Positions 11,601 through 24,500 of a stretch of 64,000 nt of DNA are shown here, piece by piece. Source of the DNA: Symbiodinium natans (lineage: Eukaryota > Sar > Dinophyceae > Suessiales > Symbiodiniaceae). The stretch is taken from positions 477,147 through 541,146 of the forward strand of contig CAJNDS010002102.1 in assembly GCA_905221605.1 (NCBI GenBank), in the 5' to 3' direction. The translations under genes and the position numbers were made by a program. Every line of letters begins with the position of its first letter. Within the stretch, counting starts at the first letter, position 1. Under the pieces are notes generated by a model. That model saw nothing but the letters and a program-made list of their open reading frames with translations, had not been told where the DNA came from and searched no databases.

Positions 11601-14600
11601 GTCACTCTCTTTCTGTACTTGTTTATTCTTGCGTATGTACATTTTTGTTATCCTTTTTCCACTCTTTTTGATACTAGCTGTCTTTAAGTCTGTCGTTTTT
11701 CCCTCCCTCTCACGAATTAGGGCCGGCAACAACGTACTGAGTTGTTGTGGTGTCGTTCCCCATGCAAACCTCCAGGCTGCAAGGCTCCTACCGTGCCCTA
11801 AGCCCTAAACCCTAAACCCTGAGCCCTAAACCCTAAACCCTAAACCCTAAACCCTAAGCCCTAAACCCTAAACCCTAAACCCTAAAGCTGAAACCGTAAT
11901 TCCCTAAACCCTACACCTCAAGCCCGATCTTGCCTTGCGGCGAGAGCCTGCCCGGAAAGGCTTGCTGCAGGAAGCAGTGGGTTCCCAAGGGATCAGCATG
12001 TAGTTCCAGCCCCTCAAGCCTAAACCCTAAACCCTAAACCCTAAGCCCTAAACCCTAAACCCTAAACCCTAAACCCCCTAAGCCTGTGGCCCGGCCTAGA
12101 CCAGGTCCCGACCGTGGTTTAGGACTCAAGGGTTTTGGGCTTAAGGGCTTGCCTTTGGGGGTTTAGATTTCGGGGGTTTAGAATTTGGGGTTCCCATTTT
12201 GGGTTTTGGGTTTTGGGGCTCGTGGTTTTGGATTCTAGGGTCCTTGCGCATCCCGCAGTGCAAAAGCCCTGAGAGGCGCGAAAGCGCGATGCGAATCCAG
12301 AGGTGCGAGATGCGTTCTTACTAGAGGGGTCGGAATAAATCCCGATAGCATTCCAGTATGGTCCCTATAAACTTACCATAATAACCCCTAGTCCAATCAT
12401 TAAGGCATCATATTAGCGTTTCTTTGCTGGGGCTGATACGGCTTTCTACGGACCCTACTCCGCATACAACCTGTAAAGAACCATATATGCCATCGACATG
12501 CATTGGAGGTTTAGGATTCGAGGGTTTTGGATTAGGGTTTAGGGTTGAGGTTTTAGGGTTTAGGGTTTAGGGTTTATAAACCCTCGGGTTTAGGGTTTGG
12601 GTTTATTGAGGGTTGAGGAATTGTGGTCGGGGAGATCCGAGGACGGTTGAGGGTTTCTTAAGGGGAAGCTGCTAACCCCTTAAAGCTCAGAGCGCAAGCC
12701 CGAAAACCTAAGCCCGAACTCCTCATCCCGTGAATCCTGCACCTCTGAAGCCCTAAACCCTAAACCCTAAACCCTAAACCCTAAACCCTAAACCCTAAAT
12801 CCTAAACCTCTAGCCAGGCCGAAGGCCCTGCGCTTTGCGAGATTCCGGACGATGCCGTTGAGGAGCGAGTGGACAACCCGGATTGCACCGTGCACTTGGG
12901 CCAAAAAGGGTCTCAGCCGAAAGGTTTAGGGTCCTAAACCCTAAACCCTAAACCCTAAACCCTAAACCCTAAACCCTAAACCCTAAACCCTAAATCCTCG
13001 TCCCTAAGCCCTAAGCCCTGCAGAAAGTGTCGGCCGATTGGTTCCCGGGGGGGGGGGGGGGGGGGTGTTTTTTGGTTTTGGGTGGGCGATTTTCCGAGTT
13101 GCTGGGGATGCGCGTTTGGCGACGGGCCGCATCCCCCCAAGCCGCGCCGTGAAGACCGAATATCCTCAAAGCCCCAACTCCCTAAGGCCATTCAGAATCC
13201 CCAAACCCCCGCTCTAAACCCCCCCCCCCAAGAGCTGAACTCTAGACCCAAGCCGTGAACATGATCCCCCAAGAACCTTGCCGAAACCCTATAATATAAA
13301 CCCTAAACCCTAAACCCTAAACCCTAAACCCTAAACCCTAAACCCTAAACCCTAAACCCTAAACCCTAAACCCTAAACCCTAAACCCTAAACCCTAAACC
13401 CTAAACCCTATTCAAAGCATCCCAAAGCCCTCAGAGCCCCAAAAAGGCCCCAGGTCCCAAAGCAAGCAGAATCACAAGAATCAGGTCCGAAGCCTCACAC
13501 TCCTAAGCTCCCTAAAGCCCTCAACCCCTCAACCTCCACCCCCCCCCACGCCCTAAACCCCTAAACCCCTACTACACCCCTAAACCCTCAACTCTCCCCC
13601 TAAGAGCCGAGGTACCTGATCTTTATGGAAGGCTCCACCCGCACCCGGGAATCCCTCCGCAATGCCGCTGTCTACCACGGCGTGAAGGCTGAGGGGCTTG
13701 ATGCCTCGATGCCTTGAGGGGTTGAGGGGCTTGAGGGGTTTGAGGGTTTGGGGCGTTTGGGGTTTAGGGTTTTGAGGGTTTGAGGGGCTTGAGGGTTTTG
13801 AGGTGTTTTGAGAATTTTGAGGGGTTTGAGGGGTTTGAGGGGCTTGAGGGGCTTGAGGGGTTTGAGGGGTTTGAGGGGAACCCTAAACCCTCAACCCTAA
13901 ACCCTAAACCGTAAACTTGCCCTAAACCCTAAACTCTAAACCCTAACCCGCAAACTTGCCCTAAACCCTAAACCCTAAGCCCTAAACCCTAAACCCTTTG
14001 AACCCTAAACCCTTTGAACCCTAAACCCTAAACCCTAAGCCCCCGTTTAGGGTTCGCGTTTTTTCTTTTTTTTGGGCTTTGCCGCTTTTGGGGGGGCTTT
14101 TGCAGGCTCTGGGGGTCGGGGCTATTCAGGCTGTCGTTCGGGGTTTTTCTCAGGACTTAGGCTTTAGGGTTGTTGGGGATGAGGTTTAGGGTTTGTATAG
14201 GGTCTGGGGTTTAGGGTTGAGGGGTTTTGGGGACGAGGTTTAGGGGTTAGGGTTTAGGATTGTTGTTGGGTCCCCAAGGGAGATTGGTTTTGCCCATGTA
14301 CCCTGGGGTTTCTGGGTTTCCGAAGCTAACTCCAAGAAGGGGTAATTTGGCTGCTGAGCAACGAAGGGGCTTAAGGCTTTAGGGCTTCGGGGTTTTGACT
14401 CTAAACTCTAAACTCTAAACTCTAAACTCTAAACTCTAAACTCTAAACTCTAAACTCTAAACTCTAAACTCTAAACTCTAAACTCTAAACTCTAAACTCT
14501 AAACCCGAAACCCGAAGCCCTACTGCTTCACTCGGTGTTTAGAGGGATCAAGTCTTGAGAGGTTTTGGGCTGTTGGGTTTCATTGGGGTGGGGGGCTTTG

Positions 14601-17600
14601 GGTCGTTAGGGACTTAGAGTAGTGCTCAGGGTTGAGGGATTTAGTGGTTGGGCCTGGAAGGCTTCCGTCTGTGCTTTTATTTTTGAGGGTTTAGTGTTCA
14701 GGCTTCAGGCGTTATGCTTGAGTTGAGGGGTTTTTGGGCGTTGGGGGTGTTGAGGTTTCAGGCTGTTGGGGTGTTGCAGCAGTGGTTTTTGGAGTGGGCT
14801 CTTATGGGTCTTAAGTCTTAAGCCTCCAATGTTTGAGGTTTCGGGTCTAGGGCCCCCCTTAGTCCTCCCTGCCCACCGGTGGGACTGTCCTTCTTTCACA
14901 AAACCTCAGGGGCTCATAGGGTTTGAGAGGGTTTGGGGTTTGGGGTTGCACCCTCCCCGAGCCCTAAACCCTGAACCCTGAACCCTACACGCTAAACCCT
15001 AAACCCTAAACCCTAAACGCTGAACCCCCCAACTAAACCCCCCAAAACCGAATCTGCCTCTCACCTTCGTTCAGGTGAACGAGTTCCAGGCCGAAACGTC
15101 GTCCTTCCAGAAGAATGAGACCATCACGGACAGACAGGGGTTAGGGTTTATAGGGGCTAAGGGTGGGTTGCTGCTACGGAGCTTAGATTATACTAGCGTA
15201 GTATGGAGATGCAATAAGTGGCTTCCTTCTTATGGCAATCTAATTGAAGTTCCTCAACAGCAACACAGCAGAAGCCTTAACTTTGTACACTCCGCCGAAT
15301 GTAAGATGTTTGAGTTCAGGATGTGGTTTTTGGGAGCTTAGGGTTCAGGGTTTCCGGTTTAGGGTTTAGGGCTTAGGGTTTACGGTTTAGGGTTTGGGGC
15401 TTTTCGTCCGCAGCAGGACACAATGAAGATGCTCTCCGTCTACTCCACCCAGCGCAGCGTCTTCGTGATTCGCAGCGTTCTGGAGGGCGTGTGCAGCTCG
15501 ACCCTTCTTGGTTCTCTGCTAAAACCCTAGGGTTTAGGGTTTAGGGTTTAGGGTTTAGGGTTTAGGGTTTAGGGTTTAGGGTTTAGGGTTTAGGGTACTT
15601 ATAACTTGACTTGTAAGTCTACTGTTCACCTACTTAGGTGACGGTCGGAGGCTTATAAGACCAGTGCTAATTGGGGCTATCCCTAAACCCTAAGCCTTAA
15701 ACCCTCCCTAAACCCATCCTGGCAATGGGCTTCTTCATAAGTTAGCAAATTTTTACTTCTCGCCGGGTGCCACAGAACAAGGCAGCAGTCGTAACTCCAA
15801 AGTCGTACTTGTCACCTTGAACCTCTTTTCTAGGGTGCCTGGACCCAGAATTACATCCGGCAGTCCAGAAACACCTCTACTGGATGGACAATGAGGCTTT
15901 AGGAGCACTCATGTAGCGCCTTTTTTTTTTAGGGGGCATCCCTTCGATCCTCTTCTAAAGCCGAGCCACCCTCCAATCTTGAAGTTTTGAAGGCCTGTGA
16001 GACGGGGGAGAAAGTAACCGAGCACCAATGAAAATGGTTGGACTGCTATTGGAAATATGTGACATGTCGACCCCCCCCCCGCTTGCTTTATCGGAAAATC
16101 ATGCCATTAAAAGAGGGCTTATGTTGAGAAAGCATGCGCATCCTTTTCCAGACCCGTCATGCGAGCATTGTGTTTGGAGAGCTGAAGAGCGGCTCCTCTG
16201 TTCTATTTTGTTATTTCTCATGTGTTCCTTCGTTGTTGTTTTGGTGCTGCGTTTCTCTTCTTTGCGGGAAGTTTAAAAACTGAAGTGTCAGAAGACGCAC
16301 GAAACATGCAGGAACATGGGGAACGCTAGACTCTAGACGGTAGTTGGGGTCAGCGAAGGCGGTTGGGCGCGCGGATCAAACCAACACTGGGGACCAACGA
16401 ATCGTCTATTTAGGGCTCGCCCTTTGGTCCTCCTTTCTGCTGGTCCTCTGTCCTTTGCTCCGCCGGTCCCTTTGTTAGATGCGTAGGAGGCTCTTTATGC
16501 CGGTTGGAGTCCTGGGTTCCAGATGGCCAGTAGCTGCGCATGGCGCTGGTCTTTGAGGGTTTAGGGTTTAGGGTTTAGGGTTTAGGATTCAGGGTTTAGG
16601 CCTTCCAGCAAGCACGTCCTGCGATGCACAGCTGCTTGCAGCCAAGCCGTGAAAGCAGAGAACCCCCCAAACAAATTAAAAATATTCTTCCTTATAAGGG
16701 TAATATAGGGATTGTGTTTTTCAGTTTTTTGGGGGTTCTTAAGCAAATAGTAGCTAGTGCCCTAAGCCTCAACCCTAAAACCTAAACCCTAAACCCTAAA
16801 CCCTAAACACTAAACCCTATAAACCCTATAAACCCTATAAACCCTAAACCCGAAACCCTAAACCCTAAACCCTAACCCTAAACCCGAAACCCGAAACCCT
16901 AAACCCTAAACCCTAAACCCCAACCCCTGATGCCCTAAGCCTCAAAACCCGAAGCCAGAGAGATCCTCAAGCCAAGGCAGTTGGCTTCGCACTGCCATGG
17001 GCAACCACGCCGCCAGCATCCGAGCCGCACTTTAGGGTTTAGGGTTTAGGGTTTAGGACTTAGGGTTTGGGGTTTTTAGGGTTTAGGGTCTGGAGCAAAT
17101 CGGGTTCATCAAGTAATTTTGGCTTGGCTCAGAGTTTTGGGCCAGGACTTGTAAGGTTTAGGGTTTAGGGTTCAGAGTTCAGGGGTGGAAAGCTCAAGGT
17201 TTCGGGACCTGGACCTAAACCCTAAACCCTAAACCCTAAACCCTAAACCCTAAACCCTAAACCCTAAACCCTAAACCCTAAACCCTAAACCCTAAACCCT
17301 AGACCCTAAACCCTAAACCCTAAACCCTAAACCCTAACCCTAAACCTTAAACCTTAAGCTCTAAACCCGCCGCGCTCGTTGCTTTTTCAACTGGCCAGGC
17401 GGAGTTTTTGGCCCTGTGGCCTTTTCTTACTGCTGGTTAGTAGGGAATGGGGGAATGCGATACCCTATATAATCCCGTAAAGGGTATATATGTAGGGTAT
17501 CTCATTCCCTCATTCCCTGCTAACCAAGAGTTCGTCAAGCCCCTGTAATTTGAAATTTTGGAAAAGTAAAATCAGAAACTTTCTTCGACCTCGAAATATC

Positions 17601-18463
17601 CCCGGACCTGAACCCTTAATGATTTCAATAAACCCTATACCCTATACCCTAAACCCTAAACCCTAAACCCTAAACCCCAAACCCCTCAACCCTCAACCTT
17701 TGCAGCACCACTGAAAGGCATGGGGGTGCCACTCCCCTCCTTCCTGAACGCCGGTGACGGCCTCTTCACCCATCCCATCGGCGCAGCTTGCTTGGGGTTA
17801 GGGTTTAGGAGTTTAGGAGTTTAGGGTTTAGGGTTTAGGGTTTAGGGTTTAGGGCTTAGGGTTTAGGGCTTAGGGTTTCAGGGTTTAGGGTTCAGTTCCA
17901 AGGGTGTCAGGTTTTCATGGTTTCAGGGTTTCATGTTTTCAGGGTTTCTGGCTTTCAGGGTTTCAGAGTTTCGGCCTTTCAGGCTTTCACGGTTTCCGGT
18001 GTCGGGGTTTCAGGGTGATGGGTTTCGGTACACACCCTACACAACCCGAACCCTCTTCAGCCCCAAAACTCAAAACCCCCAAGCCCCAAAACCCTCAGCC
18101 CTTCAGGTTCGGGACCCTAAGCCCTGAGCCCTAAACCCTAAACCCTGAGCCCTAAACCCTAAACCCTAAACCCTAAACCCTGAACCCTAAACCCTAAACC
18201 CTAAACCCTAAACCCTAAACCCTAAACCCTAAACCCTAAACCCTAAACCCCAAACCCTCAACCCTAAGCCCTACACCCTAAGCCCCAGCACCCAAGGAGT
18301 TCGTGGACATGTATTCCCTGCTGGAGCAGAACCGCTGGAACCGCGAGGCCGGATGTATAGGGTTTAGGGTTTAGGGTTTGGGGATGTGGTTGTTTCAGGG
18401 ACTTGGGGCTTGAAGTTTTCGAAGACTCATCCTGGAGACTTTTGGGGGGTGGTTTTGTGAACC

Positions 18464-18523
<60 letters not shown>

Positions 18524-21500
18524 ACCCCAAACCCCAAACCCCAAACCTTAAACCCCAAACTCCAACCCTAGACCCTAAACCCTAAACCCCAAACCCTAAA
18601 CCCTAAACCCTAAACCCTAGGCAGGGCAAAATGCCTCAGTTCCTCCTCAAGCCTAACCCCGAAACCCTAAACTCGAAACCCTAAACTCAAAACCATAACG
18701 CTGAGACCGTTCACCTGGCGCTGGTTGGGGACCTCGCGCACGGGCGTACGGCTCACTCCAAGGCAGGCTTCATTCCGTTGGTTTCATGGGTCTCCAAACA
18801 AACCCTAAGACCTTAACCCTAAGCCCTAAACCCTCAATCCTAAACCCTAAACCTAAACCCCAAACCCCAAACCCCAAACCCTAAACCCTAAACCCTAAAC
18901 CCTAAACCCTAAACCCTAAACCCTAAAGCCTAAAGCCTAAAGCCTAAAGCCTAAAGCCTAAACCCTAAACCCTAAACCCTAAACCCTAAACCCTAAACCC
19001 TAAACCCTGAACCCTGAAGCCTGAAGCCTAAAGCCTAAACTCCCGAAGCCCTCAATGTGCAGCCGCCAGGTGGAGGGGCTGAAGCTCTTTCAGAAGGCCG
19101 CGGCTTTGTCAGGGGTTCAGGGTTTAGGGTTTAGGGTTTAGGGTTTAGGGTTTAGGGGTTAGGGGTTTGTGGTTTGGGTTTAGGGTCAAGGGTTCAGGTG
19201 TCTAGGGTTTGGGGTTTAGGTGTCTCGGGGTTGAGGTGCCCTAAACCCTAGCAGTTCAGGGGCCGCTAATATCGTTTGGGGTTTTGGAGCTCAGAAGTTA
19301 TCCTAAGCCCTAAACTCTATACCCTAAACCCTAAAGCCTAAACCTGAAACCCGAAACCCTAAACCCTGAACCCTAAACCCTTAACCCTAAACCCGAAACC
19401 CTAAACCCTAAACCCTAAATAAACCCTAAACCCCAACAGAGCTCTGCAGGTGACGGTGGACCTGGTCGCCCCTGAGATCTTTAGCTACCCGGTTGAGTAC
19501 CGGAGACTTGGATGTGACTCTGTCAGGGTTAGGTTTAGGTTTAGGGTTTAGGGTTTAGGGTTTAGGGTTTAGGGTTTAGGGTTTAGGGTTTAGGGTTCAG
19601 GAGGGTTTAGGGAGGGTTGAATCTTCAATCCTAAGTCCCCAACCCTAAATGCTCTGAAGAAACCCCCACCCCACAAGGAACCGCATGAGGGAGGAGGGCT
19701 TCGAAGTGCGCGAGTTTGCGTCCGTGGAGGAGTATCTGGAGAAGGCGGCGGGAAGCATCGCGGACGTGCGCCTCGATGCGCAACAGGGTTTTTAATTACT
19801 GCTCTCGGCGGGTGTATGCAGGGTTCCGTATAAATGTTGATGAGTGTTTACATGGAGGGTAAAACCTTACGTAAACCCCACTACTCATATATAAGCCCTA
19901 AACCCTAAACTTAGTGAGGGGTCGCTTCCGTCGAGCGACAGACCCCGAACGGCTTGGCCGAGGGCTCACAGCCCGAGCGCCCATACGAAAAGAGCGGGCC
20001 GCGGAGAGGTGAGGGTAAAGCCTCACCGGCTTGTCCTGTACAGGCCAACGACCCTGGCCTTGCTGGCCTAAGGGATGGCCGTATCCAGACCACCTTTAGT
20101 GTTAACTAAAGTAGAACCCCAAACCTCGGGCCGTTGGGGTGGCTAGGGTTTCGGAGGGCTTGCCGCGCCCCCGGGGGCCCCCCTGGTGGCTGGATTCCTG
20201 GACCAGGGGGCCGTCGAGGGCGTCCAGGCAGGCTGGTTGCTCAATTTCGTGATTTTTGGGGCCGTTGTGAGGGCCCAATCACTCCTGCGCGCCTCCTCAG
20301 GGCCTGAGGTGCTTGCAGACGTTCAGGATTTAATGTTCAGGGCGGCCGAACAGGGCAAGAAGCCTCGGCCCGAACAGGGTCGAGACGCTTTCCGAACCTC
20401 AATAATGCTTTCGAGCCTCAAGAGGGCTGGGCGATGGCAGATTGAAACGCGTGGGCCTCTGAGGCAGAGGGGCCGAAGCGTTCAGGATTTAGTGTTCAGG
20501 GCGGTCCGAACAGGGCAAGAAGCCTCGGCCCGAGCAGGGCCGAGGTTACCACCAGGCGTTTTTCGAACCTCAATAGATGCTTTCGAGCCTCAAGAGGGCT
20601 GGACGATGATTTAGTGTTCAGGGCGGTCCGAACAGGGCAAGAATCCTCGGCCCGAGCAGGGTCGAGGTTACCACCAAGCGTTTTTCGAACCTCAATACAT
20701 GCTTTCGAGCCTCAAGTGGGCTGGGCGATGACGACTTGAAATGCGTCTTGGGTTGAGGTGAAAGCCCCCCTTGAGGGGGGTTGGGGGGGTGAACCCTAAA
20801 CCCTAATTGAGAATAGTTTGGGTGGCCGGGGCGGGTGTACGGGCAACGCGAGCGCGCGGCCCGGGGTGCTTCACACCCGAGCGCGCGACCTCGCATGCAC
20901 ACCCTAAACCCCAAACCCTAAACCCTAAACCCTAAACCCTAAACCCTAAACCCTAAACCCTAAACCAAAAACCCTAAACCCCAAACCCTAAACCCGATGA
21001 CGGGCATGCAGCAAAGTTTTAGGGCGCTGAGCTTGGGACCTGCTCCCACTGGGCCGGGTTCCGACTCAGAGACTGTACCGGCGAAGACGTCTAAACCCGC
21101 TAAGGGGGTCAGGGTGCGGGGTGTAAGGTTTAGGGTTTGGGTTTAGGGTTTAGGGTTTAGGGTTTAGGGTTTAGGTTTAGGGTTTAGGGTTTAGGGTTTA
21201 GGGTTTAGGGTTCAGGGTTCAGGGTTTAGGGTTTAGGGTTTAGGGTTGAGGCTATAGGGTTTAGGGTTGAGGGCCGCCCTAAACAGCCTGTTTCCAGCAC
21301 GCCACTCCTACTCGCTGGGCGAGCCCTTCGTGGTTGAGTTGAATATGAGTTGAATCCTGCTTGCTGATCCTGTTTGATGATGGTACGTGGCTGGTGCTGG
21401 AATCAGGGTGTCAGCAAGTCTGTGAGCAAATCTGTGTACGAACCCTTTTACTTGGCTCCACTGACAAACGGGCTGTAAACAGCAAAGGAAGAGGGGAAAG

Positions 21501-24500
21501 GCAAGTTAGGCGTACGACTGCACATCACAGCAGGTAGTGCAGGGACGAGCAACACAAACATGGTTGTTAAATATCTAGATAAAAGATATAGGTTTTCGCG
21601 GCGGCCGAGGCCCTCGCGATGACGCCGGTAGTCAACGGCTGCAACTAGTATCGATGAACCATGCATGTTGCTGCAACCTGCGCAGAGACCTTTGACAAAC
21701 GTGCAGGGCTTTTTTTGCTGTATGCAAGAGCATATCGAGATGTGATCATTGCAAATCGGCTGCGTAGCTTTTGCCTGCTGGTAGCACCTCTCTGTACTAT
21801 GGGCACGTAGGTCGAGCGGTTGTCGGTATACAACGCGGCTGATACTGCAAATGAGAAATGCCTTTGCAGAAGGCTGCGAGGGTGCAGTACCAGGTTTGAG
21901 AGCTTGCTGCGCAGGTCCGCGTAGCCAATCATCAACCATATACTCCGCGCGTAGGCGGCGCGGCTACTACACATGAGATCACACGTGGGCCCGCGTAGGA
22001 GTCAACGTAATGAAAGGAGCCCGCGCAATGAAATATAATGCTCACAGTCACGTGCCCGGCATCGGATAGAAGGTCCGGGAAGGGTCCTCAAATGATCCTC
22101 ACCCTGAGCCCCAAACACTGAACCCTAAACACTAAACCGACCCCTATAACGAGGCTTCACGGGCTCCCACTCCCAAGTACGGTTGGAAGAGGCCACTTAA
22201 AAGCCCCATCTCCCAAACCCTAAAGATCCCACACATCCTAAACACCTTAAGCATCCTAAACATACTGAACCGGCTAGAGTTTGCCCACCGCATCCCGACA
22301 CTCAACCCTAAACCCTAAACCCTAAACCCTAAACCCTAAACCCTAAACCCTAAACCCTAAACCCTAAACCCTAAACCCTAAACATTTGCTACCACCTCTC
22401 GGAGGTCTTAGGCTTTGGGGCCGGGGCGAAGGGCGTCTGAGGGTTCAGGGCTGACATGAGCCCTAAACACCCCAAACCAGGAAAACCCAAAAGGTTTAGG
22501 GTTTAGGGTTAGGGTTTAGAGGGTTGAGGGTTGAGGGTTTAGGGTTTAGGGTTTAGGATTTGGGGGGGCCATGGTTGTTTTTTTTTTGCAAAGGTGTGGC
22601 TCGGGCTTGTCACCTTGCAAAGGCGTGGCTTGGCTTGGCTTGGCTCTGCTTGGCCTGGCTTGGCTTAGCTTGGCTTGGCTTGCCTCGGCCTGGCCTGGCT
22701 CGTCTTGGCGTGGCTCGGCTTGGCTTAGCTCGGCTGGTTCTCGGCTCGGCTTGGCTCGGCTTGGCTTGGCTCGCCTCGGCTTGCCTCGCTCGGCTTGCTT
22801 GGCACGGCCTTGGCTTGCTTGGCTCGCCTCGGATTGGCTTGGCTCGACTTTGCTCCGTGTTGAACCCCGCTCTTTCGTGCGAAGCTTTCTTCAAAGAACA
22901 TGTTTTTTTGCGCCGTGTTGAACCCGGTTTTTTGACGTGCGAGGCTTTGAGAAAACGTATGTTTTCCGAAACCCATCATGCGAGCATCCTGTTTGCAAAT
23001 GAGGGGTTTTAAGTCTTACGAACCGATCCTGCGAGCATCGTGTTTGCAAATGGGGGAGGTGGTTTAAGTCGTACGAACCCATCATGCGAGCATTGTGTTT
23101 GCAAATGGGGGGGGGGGGGCTGCGCCCCCCCCCCCCCCCCCCAACCCCCCCGCTTTTCTAAGGCTGCCACCCATTTTAAGCCGTACAGTCTTTTCCAAGC
23201 ACATGATGCGAGCATTGGGTTTGCAAGTGGCACCCCCCCAAACCCCCTGCTCTTTTTTAGACGCACAAAGCTTCGAAAGAAAATGTTGTTTGAAACCCAT
23301 CATGCGAGCATCGTGCGCAAATTGGGGAGGGGGTTTTAAGTTCTATGAACCCATCATGCGGGCATTGTGTTTGCAAATGGGGGGGGGTTTTCGCCCCCCC
23401 AACCCCCCCGCTTGTTTTAAGGCTGCCACCCATTTTAAGCCGTACAGTCTTAACCCGAAACCCTAAACCCTTAACCAAGACTCCTAAACCTCCTAAACCC
23501 TAAACCCTAAACCCTAAACCCTAAACCCTAAGCCCTAAACCCTAAACCCTAAACCGAAAAACCCTAAGCAAGGTGGTATTTCTACAAGCCTCAGTTTTCG
23601 AAGTGCGGGGACTTGAGCGCCATGCGGCTCAGCGAGCTCCGGACGCAGGCGCCTCCCCCGGCAGTTGGGGGTTTAGCACCCCGTAGCCCTAAACCCTAAA
23701 CCCTAAACCCTAAACCCCAAACCCTAATTAAACCCTAAACCCTAAACCCTAAACCCTGAACACTAAACCCTGAACCCTCAAAGCTCATGGGGGACAGTTA
23801 AAAGCCAAAGCTAGGCTTCAGACATCCGAAGCTAAACCCCAAGCCACCTGGGCTTCGCCATGGCTTAGTAGCTGAATGAGTACACTTTACACTTTTTTGG
23901 GATACTCGAATCCCCTAGAGAACTGAAAGCGTACACTTTTGTGGGGCTTATGAACTCAGCAACTAAGATGGGAGAAGAGAGTGCCGACCACTCTTCCGCA
24001 GGTCTCTTTTCGCGAGGAGTTTCTGCCGAAGCTCCTGGGCTAAACCCCAACCCACTGAACTTCAAAAAACGATTTACATTCACACATATATATATATATA
24101 TATATATGCTACCCCCCCCCCGGTTATCCGCGCTTTTTGTGGTTATCCATGCTTGTTCTAATGTTTTTTGGTGGCTGTCCGTCTTTTCGTAACTAGTTTG
24201 TGCACTGCAGCCAGAAGCATGGACACTCCTGCTCACACATACCCTCCCTTCCAGACGGGGTTCCCCCCATGCATTTTTTGTTTGCTTCTAGCTTATGGAC
24301 CGCGGTGCGGAGCAAGGCCATGCCTGCTCACACCAACACCCGCCCATTCTACATGGGGTTCTCCCCATGCAGCTGTTTTTCATGACTAGTTTGGCGAAGA
24401 GCATGCACATGCCTGCTCACACATACCCTCTCTTTCTACATGGGGTTCTTCCCATGTATCTTTTTTTGCTGCTAGCTTGTGGACCGCGGTGTGGAGCAAG

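Larger units (their letters stand above)
19800..23560. other. ATCase intron 13: mixed unique and repeat DNA
   Basis: Holds the GC-rich 130-bp repeats, telomere-like blocks, a unique 21.3-22.1 kb stretch with overlapping minus-strand frames of no known family, a CTTGGCTTGG repeat and the ATGCGAGCAT repeats. No exon seen between A13 and A14. Confidence 0.5.

Noticed and set aside
11220-11732. Arg/Glu-rich minus-strand frame
   Set aside because: Pure translation of the CT microsatellite.
12252-12300. Possible extra ATCase exon CKSPERRESAMRIQR
   Set aside because: A2 and A3 join in phase 0 and the sum of 28 exons is already a whole number of codons.
22560-23012. Long plus and minus frames in the GGCTT repeat
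   Set aside because: Frames follow from the 5-bp repeat lacking stops; residues are only A/W/L/G/S or A/S/R/Q/P cycles.
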